The notes under the pieces: model-generated | What the model saw: only the letters and a program-made list of their open reading frames with translations | Database searches by the model: none | What the model was told of the DNA's origin: nothing | Source: an uncultured Roseibium sp. | GTDB lineage: Bacteria > Pseudomonadota > Alphaproteobacteria > Rhizobiales > Stappiaceae | Direction of reading: 5' to 3' | Assembly: GCF_947494555.1 (NCBI RefSeq) | Contig: NZ_CANLVF010000006.1 | Location: 37,374-101,373 of the forward strand | DNA: 64,000 bases | Translations under genes and position numbers: made by a program | Part shown: positions 17,698-25,075 of the stretch, piece by piece | Layout: each line of letters opens with the position of its first letter | How positions within the stretch are numbered: the stretch's first letter is position 1

Positions 17698-18081
17698 TCA
17701 GTTCGATACGGTGGTAACGGTCGGTTTCGTTGGACTCAAATAGCGCCCCGAGATCCAGCCTCGGCGGCCCGTATCCGTATCGCGCACAAACACCCAATCA
17801 CCGTTGATTTCGTTCTGCCGGACCTCCCGGCCCTTGTTGAACCGCTCGATCACGTTGGCCTGTAGATCCGGTTCCGTCCTGAAGGCAACACGATCACCGC
17901 TCACGAACAGAAGCTGTCCCTGCGGATCCTGAGTGGGCGGTAATATGACCCTGGAGACAGGCGGAGGCGGACTGGCGTCACGCGCGGCGTCAAAGAGATA
18001 AGACCGGTCGCGGAACTGTATCAGCATCAAAGCCACCAAAAACAACCCGACGACGATGGCATATGGGACGAGTCTCGGCAT
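17698..18081 (-). CDS. Membrane-anchored SH3b-domain protein
   Basis: One N-terminal membrane helix (LVPYAIVVGLFLVALMLI) is followed by a short Pro-rich linker and a bacterial SH3 domain (LLFVSGDRVAFRTEP, VIERFNKGREV, DWVFVRDTDTGRRGWISGRYL). Topology should place the SH3b domain in the periplasm, where such domains often bind peptidoglycan. I used the ATG at 18081. An in-frame extension to 18186 adds a CxxC pair that would complete a zinc ribbon begun in another frame just upstream. It is first of the trio leading to the MinD-like gene, so it could anchor that system to the envelope. Confidence 0.75.
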   Translation of the reverse strand: MPRLVPYAIVVGLFLVALMLIQFRDRSYLFDAARDASPPPPVSRVILPPTQDPQGQLLFVSGDRVAFRTEPDLQANVIERFNKGREVRQNEINGDWVFVRDTDTGRRGWISGRYLSPTKPTVTTVSN

Positions 18082-18170
18082 TTCGCGTCTTTTCAGGTTT
18101 TGGCGAACCGTCGGCCCGATTACCTCGAGCCTTGAGCATTTCGTGCAACTGATCTTATTCCTTGTTCCGG

Positions 18171-18236
18171 TTACTTTCCAACGCAACCTTTACAAATGAA
18201 TGAATAAGCAGAACCAATCGGTGGCTGAATTTTCAT
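18171..18236 (-). other. Possible N-terminal zinc-ribbon piece out of frame with the SH3b gene
   Basis: From ATG 18236 this stretch encodes SAYSFICKGCVGK and then stops. In the next frame the sequence continues KVTGTRNKISCTKCSRLEV and runs without a stop into the SH3b protein. Joined, the two would give a CxxC...CxxC zinc ribbon before the membrane helix. The switch point is at GGAAAG near 18174. It may be a real frameshift, a sequence error or chance. A CxxC also lies upstream in this frame. Confidence 0.3.
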
Positions 18237-18547
18237 TCCTGCGCAGGTTGAGCAGGGTCCCCGACCCAAAACGACATGCAACCTGGTATTCCACCAGGTC
18301 ATCACGATGTGGAAGCTGTGACCGCAACCCGTAACTGAGTCCGTATTGTTAACGGTCAAATTGGGTCTCGAACGCGAAATTCAGCACAAAATCGCGTTTC
18401 GTCATAAATCTTTATCATCCCCGATGTGAATTCGACTTAGCAACGACGGTGCCTTGCCGTCGCGATGTTCTCCATCCGGATGTGCCTTTCCTGCAAAGGA
18501 TCCATTCGCTGTTATTCGTGTTGTCGCCTTGCGTTGGAGTGAGCTGA
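18237..18547. other. Divergent intergenic region before the DUF2169 module
   Basis: This stretch separates the leftward SH3b/coiled-coil/ATPase set from the rightward effector module, so promoters for both should be here. I searched both strands for a sigma-54 -24/-12 pattern and found none. A small hairpin (GACGG...CCGTC) is present near 18458-18474. Nothing else can be supported. Confidence 0.4.
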
Positions 18548-21500
18548 GTGCCTTCGATCATCAAATCAAGTCGCGCATCGCTCTCCATGAATATCGAAGC
18601 AATCGAAAACGGGGCGCTCTCCACCGTCACAATGTTCCTGCTCTGTGACCTTGAAAGCCCGCACCGGCTCTTAACCGAGCAAGCGCTCTGGCCAATGGTC
18701 ACAGAGCAACTGCCAAAAGGGGCGATTTTCGACAAAGGGCAGCTCAAGCCCCATGGCGAAGTGATGGTTGCCGGGAGTGCGCTTTCTCCAACGGACGATC
18801 CTGTAGAAGCCGTGCGTGTGAGCATTCATTGCGCCGGGATTGCAAAGTCTTTAGCGGTTTTTGGAGACCGTTACTGGATGCTGACCGACCGTGGCATCGA
18901 AATGTCGCGCCCTGCCCCTTTCCTTAAGATGCCAATCGGCGATCAAACGTCCTTCGGTGGTCCGAAGCACCAGCTCAATCCGAAGGGCAAGGGAGATATG
19001 GCGCGACAACTTCTTGATTCGGGCTTCGACGCGCCGCTGCCGAATGTCGAACTTGCCAATGCCCCCATCCGATCGATCGACGAGGCACCTGCACCAGCCA
19101 ATTTTGGCCCGCTTCCACCTGACAGCAAAGCGAGGATGAAACTTGCAGGCACCTACGATCAGCACTGGATGAAATGCCGCGCTCCTCTGAAACCGGAAGA
19201 CTTCAATCCGAAATTTCATTGCGACGCGCCAGATGACCAGCAGATCGAAACGTATTTTTCAGGAGGCGAACCGTTCTCGATCACGGGAATGACGCGCGGT
19301 GAAACCACGCTCCAGGGTCAGCTACCGGACCTGCGCGGCCGATGTTTTTATAAGATGGCCAAGACCGGTGAGCTGCGCGAAGCGAAGATGGTCTGCGACA
19401 CGGTTACCTTTTTTCCGAATGTGCGAAAGGCAACGCTCGCCTTTCGCGGTTTGATCCGGAGCGAGGACAGCACAGGCGACGACATCACCCACATAATGCT
19501 CGCCGTTGAGAGCAAGAACGATGTGGAAAGGCCCCGCGAATATTACGCCGAAGTCTTTCGAAAGCGAACCGATCCGGAGATCGCGCATCTGCACCTGCTT
19601 TCCGATTTCCAACTGTTACCGGACAGGAACCCGGATGAACTGTCTGAAAAACGAAAGGCCATGCTGGAGCGTGCCCAGGCCGACAGGATCAAATTCCTTC
19701 AGAACGCGGACTGGGGAACACGCAAGGCCGTTGAAAACGCGGGCTTGTCACCTGATGTCGTGCCACCGCCCGATCTGACCTCGATGGACGATATCCCGCT
19801 GGTCGGAACGCCGACGAAGGAAGACATTACCAATGGCGATTTCGATGTCGCCGAGCTCATAGAACAGGCCGAAGAAGCACGCCGTGCGGTCGAAGAGCGC
19901 ATGAACCGCGAGCTCGCGACCGCCGAGCTGCAAAGGCGCAAACTCGTAGAGGCTTTGCCAAGTTCCCTTGCCCCGGAAACGGTCCAGAGGCCCATGGCTT
20001 CCGATGAAGTCGTCAACGCATATCCGGACATAGAACTGCCCAAAGATCTCCTGGAAGGTCTTGAGGGGATCGTGCCCGCCATGTCCGGCACGCGAAATGC
20101 GCTCGCAGAGGATATCGCAAGATACGGTCACTCGCCTGATGCCGAGCAGCAGGGCCGGATTGACCGAGCGCTAGAAATCCTCGATGGAGAAATCGGATTC
20201 GCGGCTCCGGACACTGAAGACAGTTTCGCCAAAGCCAAAGCGCGGGCCCTGAAATTGCCTGAGGGCTCGCTGATCGCCGACGCCCGGTCCGGACTGGATT
20301 CCGTCGACCTGTCCTTCCTTGACCAGGTCGACGGAGTGGACGAAGCGCTCACCGAACAGCTGAGCGACTTCGGCGGGTTGAAAATCGATGTTCCTGATTT
20401 GCCCGATTTGCAGGACGTTGCGTCTCTGAAACTTAGCTCTGACGCGCTTCTCCCCTCCAAAGACGCAGATGCAAAGGCTACGGATGCAATCGGTGAAAGG
20501 ATCGACGGCTCAAAGGACCGCCTGCGCGAGATTGCGGGCCACATCGTTTCTGACGCTAGCACCGACCCGATCGCTGATATCATCGCGTTTGGGGAAGAGA
20601 AGCTCGTACCACCCCTCGATGACGACATTTCAGGCCTTTCGCCCAAGGAGAAAGCCAACCATCAACTCGACAAGGGCCGGCAAGCGCTGGACGCTGCCGA
20701 ACAGAGGCTGGAAGAGGAGCTCCCGGAAGCGAGACGACTGTCGCCCGAGCCGATATTTCCAATTGAGGATCTTGCGCCCGGCGTTCCGGAAAGACTTGGC
20801 GCCTTTGTTGTCGAACAAATTCAAAAAGGCCATGACTTCAAGGGAGCCGACCTTGCAGGTGCGGTTCTGAAGAAAGTCGACTTCGCAGGGCAGGATCTTT
20901 CCGGAACGCTCTTTGAAAAGGCTGATCTCACGGGCGCGAATTTCAGCGGCTGCAACCTGACCAATGCTGTTTTCTCAGGCGCGATATTGGACGATGCTGA
21001 TCTTTCCGGAGCCGACCTGACTTCCGCAAACCTAAGTCACGCATCGCTTGCGCGTACAAAGCTGACCGGCGCGACTCTCGCCGAACTCGATATTCTTGAA
21101 TCAAGCCTGGAAAACGCCGATGCGTCTGGTGCTTCCCTGCAGAATGTTCAATTCATTACCTGTCAGCTTGACGGCATGAACCTCGGTTCCGCCAATCTTA
21201 AAAACGTCACCATCCTGCAGTCATCCGGACCTCGACTTTGCCTGAATGATGCAAAGATCAACGGGTTTATTTCCATTCAAACAAGTCTGACTGCTCTTCA
21301 GGCCACACATGCCGATCTGGATCGTTTGATCCTCGCCGATTCTGATTTGTCGGGAGCCAATTTCAATCAGTCCCAGCTGGATAACTCGGCGGTCGTAGGC
21401 GCTTCGTCCCTCAAAGGCAGCACGTTTATCAAACTCAGGGCTTTCAATACGTTTTTCAATGGCCTGACGCTTGCCGAGAGTTGCTTTGTCGGATCCGCGT

Positions 21501-21778
21501 GCACGTCATGTTACTTCCATCAGTGCGACCTGACCTCCTGCGATTTCCGGGTGTCGCTACTGAACACGACACTCTTTGGCGGATCGGACCTCAAGTATTC
21601 GGATTTCTTCGGCGCCAGCCTTTACGCGGCTTCGCTGGACAAATGCGATCTCAGGCGCTGCAGCTTCCGCGCTTCAAACCTTTATGCCGCCAACCTGAGG
21701 GATGCGCTGATCGCAAGTGCCGATCTGACCGATGCGAATCTGGGCCTGACGCTAATGGGGCAAGCACGCCATGGATGA
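18548..21778 (+). CDS. DUF2169 and pentapeptide-repeat protein, T6SS effector-loading factor
   Basis: Residues 14-300 are a DUF2169 domain (LLTEQALWPMVTEQLPKG, LKPHGEVMVAGSA, FGDRYWML, TYDQHWMKCRAPLKPEDFNPKFHCDAPDDQQ, GGEPFSITGM). A Glu/Ala/Asp-rich helical middle (300-750) follows. The last 310 residues are pentapeptide repeats of A(D/N)LSG type that should form a quadrilateral beta helix. DUF2169 genes are found with VgrG, PAAR-like DUF4150 and DUF3540 genes and are thought to help load effectors. The GTG at 18548 has GGAG nine bases upstream; ATG 18587 is the alternative. The stop overlaps the next start by eight bases. Confidence 0.9.
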   Translation: MPSIIKSSRASLSMNIEAIENGALSTVTMFLLCDLESPHRLLTEQALWPMVTEQLPKGAIFDKGQLKPHGEVMVAGSALSPTDDPVEAVRVSIHCAGIAKSLAVFGDRYWMLTDRGIEMSRPAPFLKMPIGDQTSFGGPKHQLNPKGKGDMARQLLDSGFDAPLPNVELANAPIRSIDEAPAPANFGPLPPDSKARMKLAGTYDQHWMKCRAPLKPEDFNPKFHCDAPDDQQIETYFSGGEPFSITGMTRGETTLQGQLPDLRGRCFYKMAKTGELREAKMVCDTVTFFPNVRKATLAFRGLIRSEDSTGDDITHIMLAVESKNDVERPREYYAEVFRKRTDPEIAHLHLLSDFQLLPDRNPDELSEKRKAMLERAQADRIKFLQNADWGTRKAVENAGLSPDVVPPPDLTSMDDIPLVGTPTKEDITNGDFDVAELIEQAEEARRAVEERMNRELATAELQRRKLVEALPSSLAPETVQRPMASDEVVNAYPDIELPKDLLEGLEGIVPAMSGTRNALAEDIARYGHSPDAEQQGRIDRALEILDGEIGFAAPDTEDSFAKAKARALKLPEGSLIADARSGLDSVDLSFLDQVDGVDEALTEQLSDFGGLKIDVPDLPDLQDVASLKLSSDALLPSKDADAKATDAIGERIDGSKDRLREIAGHIVSDASTDPIADIIAFGEEKLVPPLDDDISGLSPKEKANHQLDKGRQALDAAEQRLEEELPEARRLSPEPIFPIEDLAPGVPERLGAFVVEQIQKGHDFKGADLAGAVLKKVDFAGQDLSGTLFEKADLTGANFSGCNLTNAVFSGAILDDADLSGADLTSANLSHASLARTKLTGATLAELDILESSLENADASGASLQNVQFITCQLDGMNLGSANLKNVTILQSSGPRLCLNDAKINGFISIQTSLTALQATHADLDRLILADSDLSGANFNQSQLDNSAVVGASSLKGSTFIKLRAFNTFFNGLTLAESCFVGSACTSCYFHQCDLTSCDFRVSLLNTTLFGGSDLKYSDFFGASLYAASLDKCDLRRCSFRASNLYAANLRDALIASADLTDANLGLTLMGQARHG

Positions 21779-22865
21779 TCTGCTGACCCAGATTCCGATC
21801 ACCGTTGAGGAAATCCTTGACTACCAGCGGCACGAGCAGCCGATTTTGTCCAGATCTATCGATGCGGCATCCTTTGAAGGACTGGATCTTTCCGGTCTGA
21901 TGGCAGTCGACTGTCATTTCACCAATTGCGATTTCACCAGAGCTGATCTCAGCGGTACGCAGTTTGCTCAATGCGACTTGCGCAATAGCCGGTTTACCGA
22001 CGCAAAGCTTGATGGCCTAGTTCTCGCGGCAACCGACCTGAGCAACGCCAACTTCGAAGGCACGACTGTTGTCGGACTGCAGGCAGCGGATAGCAATGTC
22101 CGCGATGCAGTCTTCAGGAATGCGGGCCTTGCCGATACGGTCTTTGCCAAGTGCGATCTGACAACCGTTGATTTTTCACGGTGTGTCGCAAGCAGGTTGG
22201 GCAGCCTTGAATCTGATATCGGCCATGCATCTTTTAGCGATGCCGAGCTTGAAAACTTCTTTGTGACAAAAGCGGATTTACGCACCGTCGATTTGACCGG
22301 CGCGCATGTAAACATAGCGATGTTTTCGGATGCGGATCTGTCGGGCAAGATCCTGTCCGGGCAGACCTGGCAACACTGCACCTTCAACAAGGCCAAGTTC
22401 GAAGGTACCGATCTCAGCGAAGCGAAGATAGACGGGTCGGTCTTCAACGACTGTTCATTCCAGGGAGCCAATCTGAAGGCCGTTTCGGCAGAAACCACGT
22501 GCTTCACCAAATCGAAGCTCGACGGCGTTGACCTTTCCGGCAGCAATCTCAACATGGCAAACTTTGCCAACGCGTCTTTGGCAGGCGCTAACCTCAGTGG
22601 GTCGCAGCTCTTTTCAGCAGTCTTTCTGGAGGCGGATTGCCGCGCGGTTCTTTTTGAGCGCTGCGACATGAAACAGGCTGAAATGTCTCACGCAAACCTC
22701 AACGGAGCGAACCTTTCGGCAGCGAGTTTCTTCAACACCAAGATGCACGGCATCAAAAACAAGAAGAGCCTGATGCTGGGAACAACCGGAAATACAATCG
22801 ACACAGATGGTCAGCGTCTGGTGGCCGAACTTTACCGGCCGAAGATGGAGATGCTCAGTGACTAA
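21771..22865 (+). CDS. Second pentapeptide-repeat protein of the effector module
   Basis: Almost all of the 364 residues are pentapeptide repeats (for example GLDLSGLMAVDCHFTNCDFTRADLSG, LSEAKIDGSVFNDCSFQGANL), with an unusual number of Cys at the repeat edge. A short N-terminal helix (LLTQIPITVEEILDYQR) precedes them. It continues the architecture of the preceding protein after translational coupling, so the two may form one long beta-helical scaffold or one may cap the other. The function is inferred only from association with DUF2169, DUF4150 and DUF3540 genes. Confidence 0.88.
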   Translation: MDDLLTQIPITVEEILDYQRHEQPILSRSIDAASFEGLDLSGLMAVDCHFTNCDFTRADLSGTQFAQCDLRNSRFTDAKLDGLVLAATDLSNANFEGTTVVGLQAADSNVRDAVFRNAGLADTVFAKCDLTTVDFSRCVASRLGSLESDIGHASFSDAELENFFVTKADLRTVDLTGAHVNIAMFSDADLSGKILSGQTWQHCTFNKAKFEGTDLSEAKIDGSVFNDCSFQGANLKAVSAETTCFTKSKLDGVDLSGSNLNMANFANASLAGANLSGSQLFSAVFLEADCRAVLFERCDMKQAEMSHANLNGANLSAASFFNTKMHGIKNKKSLMLGTTGNTIDTDGQRLVAELYRPKMEMLSD

Positions 22866-22918
22866 CAAAGCAACACGCTTCGCGGAGCAGATAGAAGAAT
22901 GACATAAGGAACCGAACG

Positions 22919-23320
22919 ATGTGTTTTCTGAATTCTCAAGGTCCTTTGCCGGGCATGGATTTCGCCGCGCCGGATGTCTATCTACAGACAACTCCCGTCG
23001 GGCCTGTTCCCGTTCCGCTGGTAAGCATAGGCATGCGCGCAAGCGAAATTCCAACAGCTTTCAAGTTTCTCGTTATGTGCATGCCGTCGCACAACATGAC
23101 CAACAACGCCCCTGTCACCATCAGCGGCCCTGGCCCGGGTGTCGCCTCCGGAATGGTCTGTTCCAGCAGCCGTAACATGAAGGGCTCGACAAAACTGATG
23201 GTCGGCCCAATGCCCGCAACACGTTCTCTGCTCGATCCCACGATGCAAAACGGAATGACGCCGAATTCCGTGGGCACAACTCTTGTGCCGTCGCAAATCA
23301 AAGTGATCAGCCTGGCCTGA
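22919..23320 (+). CDS. DUF4150 PAAR-like spike-tip protein
   Basis: The 133-residue protein matches the DUF4150 (PAAR-like) pattern: an early PDVYLQTTPVGPVPVPLVSIG, then FKFLVMCMPSHNMTNNAPVTISGPGPGVASG, then STKLMVGPMPATRSLLDPTMQNGMTPNSVG. PAAR-like proteins sharpen the VgrG tip and link it to effectors. There is no C-terminal toxin extension, so cargo is likely encoded separately. GGAA lies before the ATG. The downstream 320-residue gene is the nearest cargo candidate. Confidence 0.9.
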   Translation: MCFLNSQGPLPGMDFAAPDVYLQTTPVGPVPVPLVSIGMRASEIPTAFKFLVMCMPSHNMTNNAPVTISGPGPGVASGMVCSSSRNMKGSTKLMVGPMPATRSLLDPTMQNGMTPNSVGTTLVPSQIKVISLA

Positions 23321-23347
23321 GGGGCCGCTAAGACAGGAAAAAGGATT

Positions 23348-24310
23348 ATGGCTTCAACAGTCGGACGTGTCGGTGCAACCCAGCAGTACCTTTATCTCTA
23401 TGTTCCCAAAGCCTCGACCGGAAACGCTGCGGAAGACGTGGGAACGGTCTTTCGCCTTGGATCCTATTCCAATTTCGAAGAAACGCTGACAACAGATACC
23501 GATCAGGCAGCCGTCTATCCGTCCCAATACATAACCGATTCCGGTGGTGGCACAGCAGCGATCGAGGGCGCAGCGGGAGACAACGGCGAACACGGCATCC
23601 TGCTGGCCTGCGACGGCCGCGTTCTGCTGAGATCCAGCGAAAAAACCTACATCAACAGCGAAGGCAATATCCATATCGAGAGCAATTCCGGACAGATCGA
23701 CATCATTTCCGGAACGAACCAGGATATCGTCCTGAATGCTGGCGCGAGCACCGGTGACATCCACATAACAGCCACAAACGAGTTCAAGGAAGTTACCGAG
23801 CAGGCCACCAAGAAACACGGCGGGCGGACTTACGATTACTACACATCGCCCAAGGAAGAGTTCTACGAAACCAACCTGTTCAAGATCGTCTGGGGCCGCG
23901 TTGAAAGTCATCATATGGGTGGCAAGCTGACCACATTTTTCGGCGGTGCCATGACGATACAGCTGGCGGTCAAGTTCAGTCTCGACCTCGCTCTGCACCT
24001 GGCGATTTCTGTCCTGTCGAAGTTTTACCTCTATGGTCTCAAGTGCGAGCTTGGCCTCATCAAACTCGATCTTGTTGAGTTCAAATTCGAAATCAAAAAA
24101 GGCAAGTTCGAGTCCGCCTGGAACAAGATCGAAACAGTTCCCGTCAAGGCAATGATAACCGGCGCCAAAGCCGTCAAGGAAGAAGTTTGCCTTGCGATGC
24201 ACACCGCAGACATAAAGAAAAAAGGCGTCGAAGTCGGCGATTCATCCGTGGTCGCCAAGAAGCAGGATGTCATGGCGCAACTTGTTTCAACCGTTGAGGT
24301 CAAAACCTGA
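23348..24310 (+). CDS. Candidate T6SS cargo or spike-associated effector, unknown function
   Basis: Not recognised as a named family. Residues about 70-150 show short beta repeats (HGILLACDGRVLLRSSEKTYI, EGNIHIESNSGQIDIIS, DIVLNAGASTGDIHITATNEF) that look like the needle beta-helix of VgrG or gp5. Residues about 195-235 are hydrophobic (FFGGAMTIQLAVKFSLDLAL then LHLAISVLSKFYLYGL) and could insert in a membrane. The C-terminal third is Lys-rich. AAAGG precedes the ATG. Being between the PAAR-like and DUF3540 genes, it could be a pore-forming effector carried on the spike. No obvious small immunity gene follows. Confidence 0.65.
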   Translation: MASTVGRVGATQQYLYLYVPKASTGNAAEDVGTVFRLGSYSNFEETLTTDTDQAAVYPSQYITDSGGGTAAIEGAAGDNGEHGILLACDGRVLLRSSEKTYINSEGNIHIESNSGQIDIISGTNQDIVLNAGASTGDIHITATNEFKEVTEQATKKHGGRTYDYYTSPKEEFYETNLFKIVWGRVESHHMGGKLTTFFGGAMTIQLAVKFSLDLALHLAISVLSKFYLYGLKCELGLIKLDLVEFKFEIKKGKFESAWNKIETVPVKAMITGAKAVKEEVCLAMHTADIKKKGVEVGDSSVVAKKQDVMAQLVSTVEVKT

Positions 24311-24363
24311 ATTCAAATGCCTGGCCCCGTCGCCCGTGACCTCCGAGATTGGAAACAGACATC

Positions 24364-25026
24364 ATGACAATGCAGCAAAACAAACCGTCCAGCGCTCGGG
24401 TTTCAGACGAGACGGGCGGTGTGGCGGCCGAGAACGCACTGGCTACCGGTGTTGTAAAGGCCCTGGTGACGGACAGCATCATGCTCGTTGGCACCGAAGA
24501 TATAGAGCAAATCGAGGCAATCCGCGCCGCCGGGTGCCTTCTTTCGCCTGCGATCGGCGACACCGTGGCGCTCTTCATTGCCGGCGGCAATGCGCATATC
24601 CTTTCCGTCCTGGAGCGCTCGGCGGAATACCCTGCCCAGATTTCGGTTCCCGGTGCAGACGATGTCGAAGTCACCGCCGCAAATCTGAAGCTTCACGGCA
24701 AGGCGCAGGTCGTTGTGCAGTCGCCCGTCATTGCCATTTCCGCACGCCGGCTGAATACCATCGTTGAGACCGCATCGCAGACAGCGCAGAAGTTCATCTT
24801 GAACGCTGCAAGGATGATCGAAAGCGTCAGCGACAAGATGACATCCGCCGGAACGATGACCACGACGGTCCAGACCCGTACAACCAAGGTCAAAGGCGTC
24901 GACACCCATGATGCAGGTTCGCTGATCCAAAAGGTAGAGGACGTTGCCTCGCACCGGAGCGACGTCACTTTGATGACTGCAAAGAACGACGTCAGGATTG
25001 AAGCAGAAAGGGTCAGCGTCAGCTGA
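24364..25026 (+). CDS. DUF3540 protein of the T6SS effector module
   Basis: The sequence fits DUF3540: an N-terminal region like an OB fold (ATGVVKALVTDSIMLVG, GCLLSPAIGDTVALFIAGGNAHILSVLERS) followed by beta-helical repeats (ADDVEVTAANLKLHG, QVVVQSPVIAISA) and a long Thr/Ala-rich helical or fibrous tail. The layout recalls the OB-plus-needle part of VgrG without the gp27 base. ATG 24364 was preferred to TTG 24349; GGAAAC lies upstream. It is fixed in the DUF2169-DUF4150 module. Confidence 0.82.
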   Translation: MTMQQNKPSSARVSDETGGVAAENALATGVVKALVTDSIMLVGTEDIEQIEAIRAAGCLLSPAIGDTVALFIAGGNAHILSVLERSAEYPAQISVPGADDVEVTAANLKLHGKAQVVVQSPVIAISARRLNTIVETASQTAQKFILNAARMIESVSDKMTSAGTMTTTVQTRTTKVKGVDTHDAGSLIQKVEDVASHRSDVTLMTAKNDVRIEAERVSVS

Positions 25027-25075
25027 CATCACCGCATTCACCCTCTGGATCGAAGTATTTGCCGGATCTAAGTCA

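Noticed and set aside
18165..18190. Programmed -1 frameshift joining the zinc ribbon to the SH3b protein
   Set aside because: The bases at the junction do not form a canonical X XXY YYZ slippery site and no clear stimulatory structure was found; kept only as a split-gene observation.
20810..22760. Short-period repetition resembling a repeat array
   Set aside because: The period is 15 bases and in frame; it is pentapeptide-repeat coding sequence, not CRISPR or a tandem satellite.
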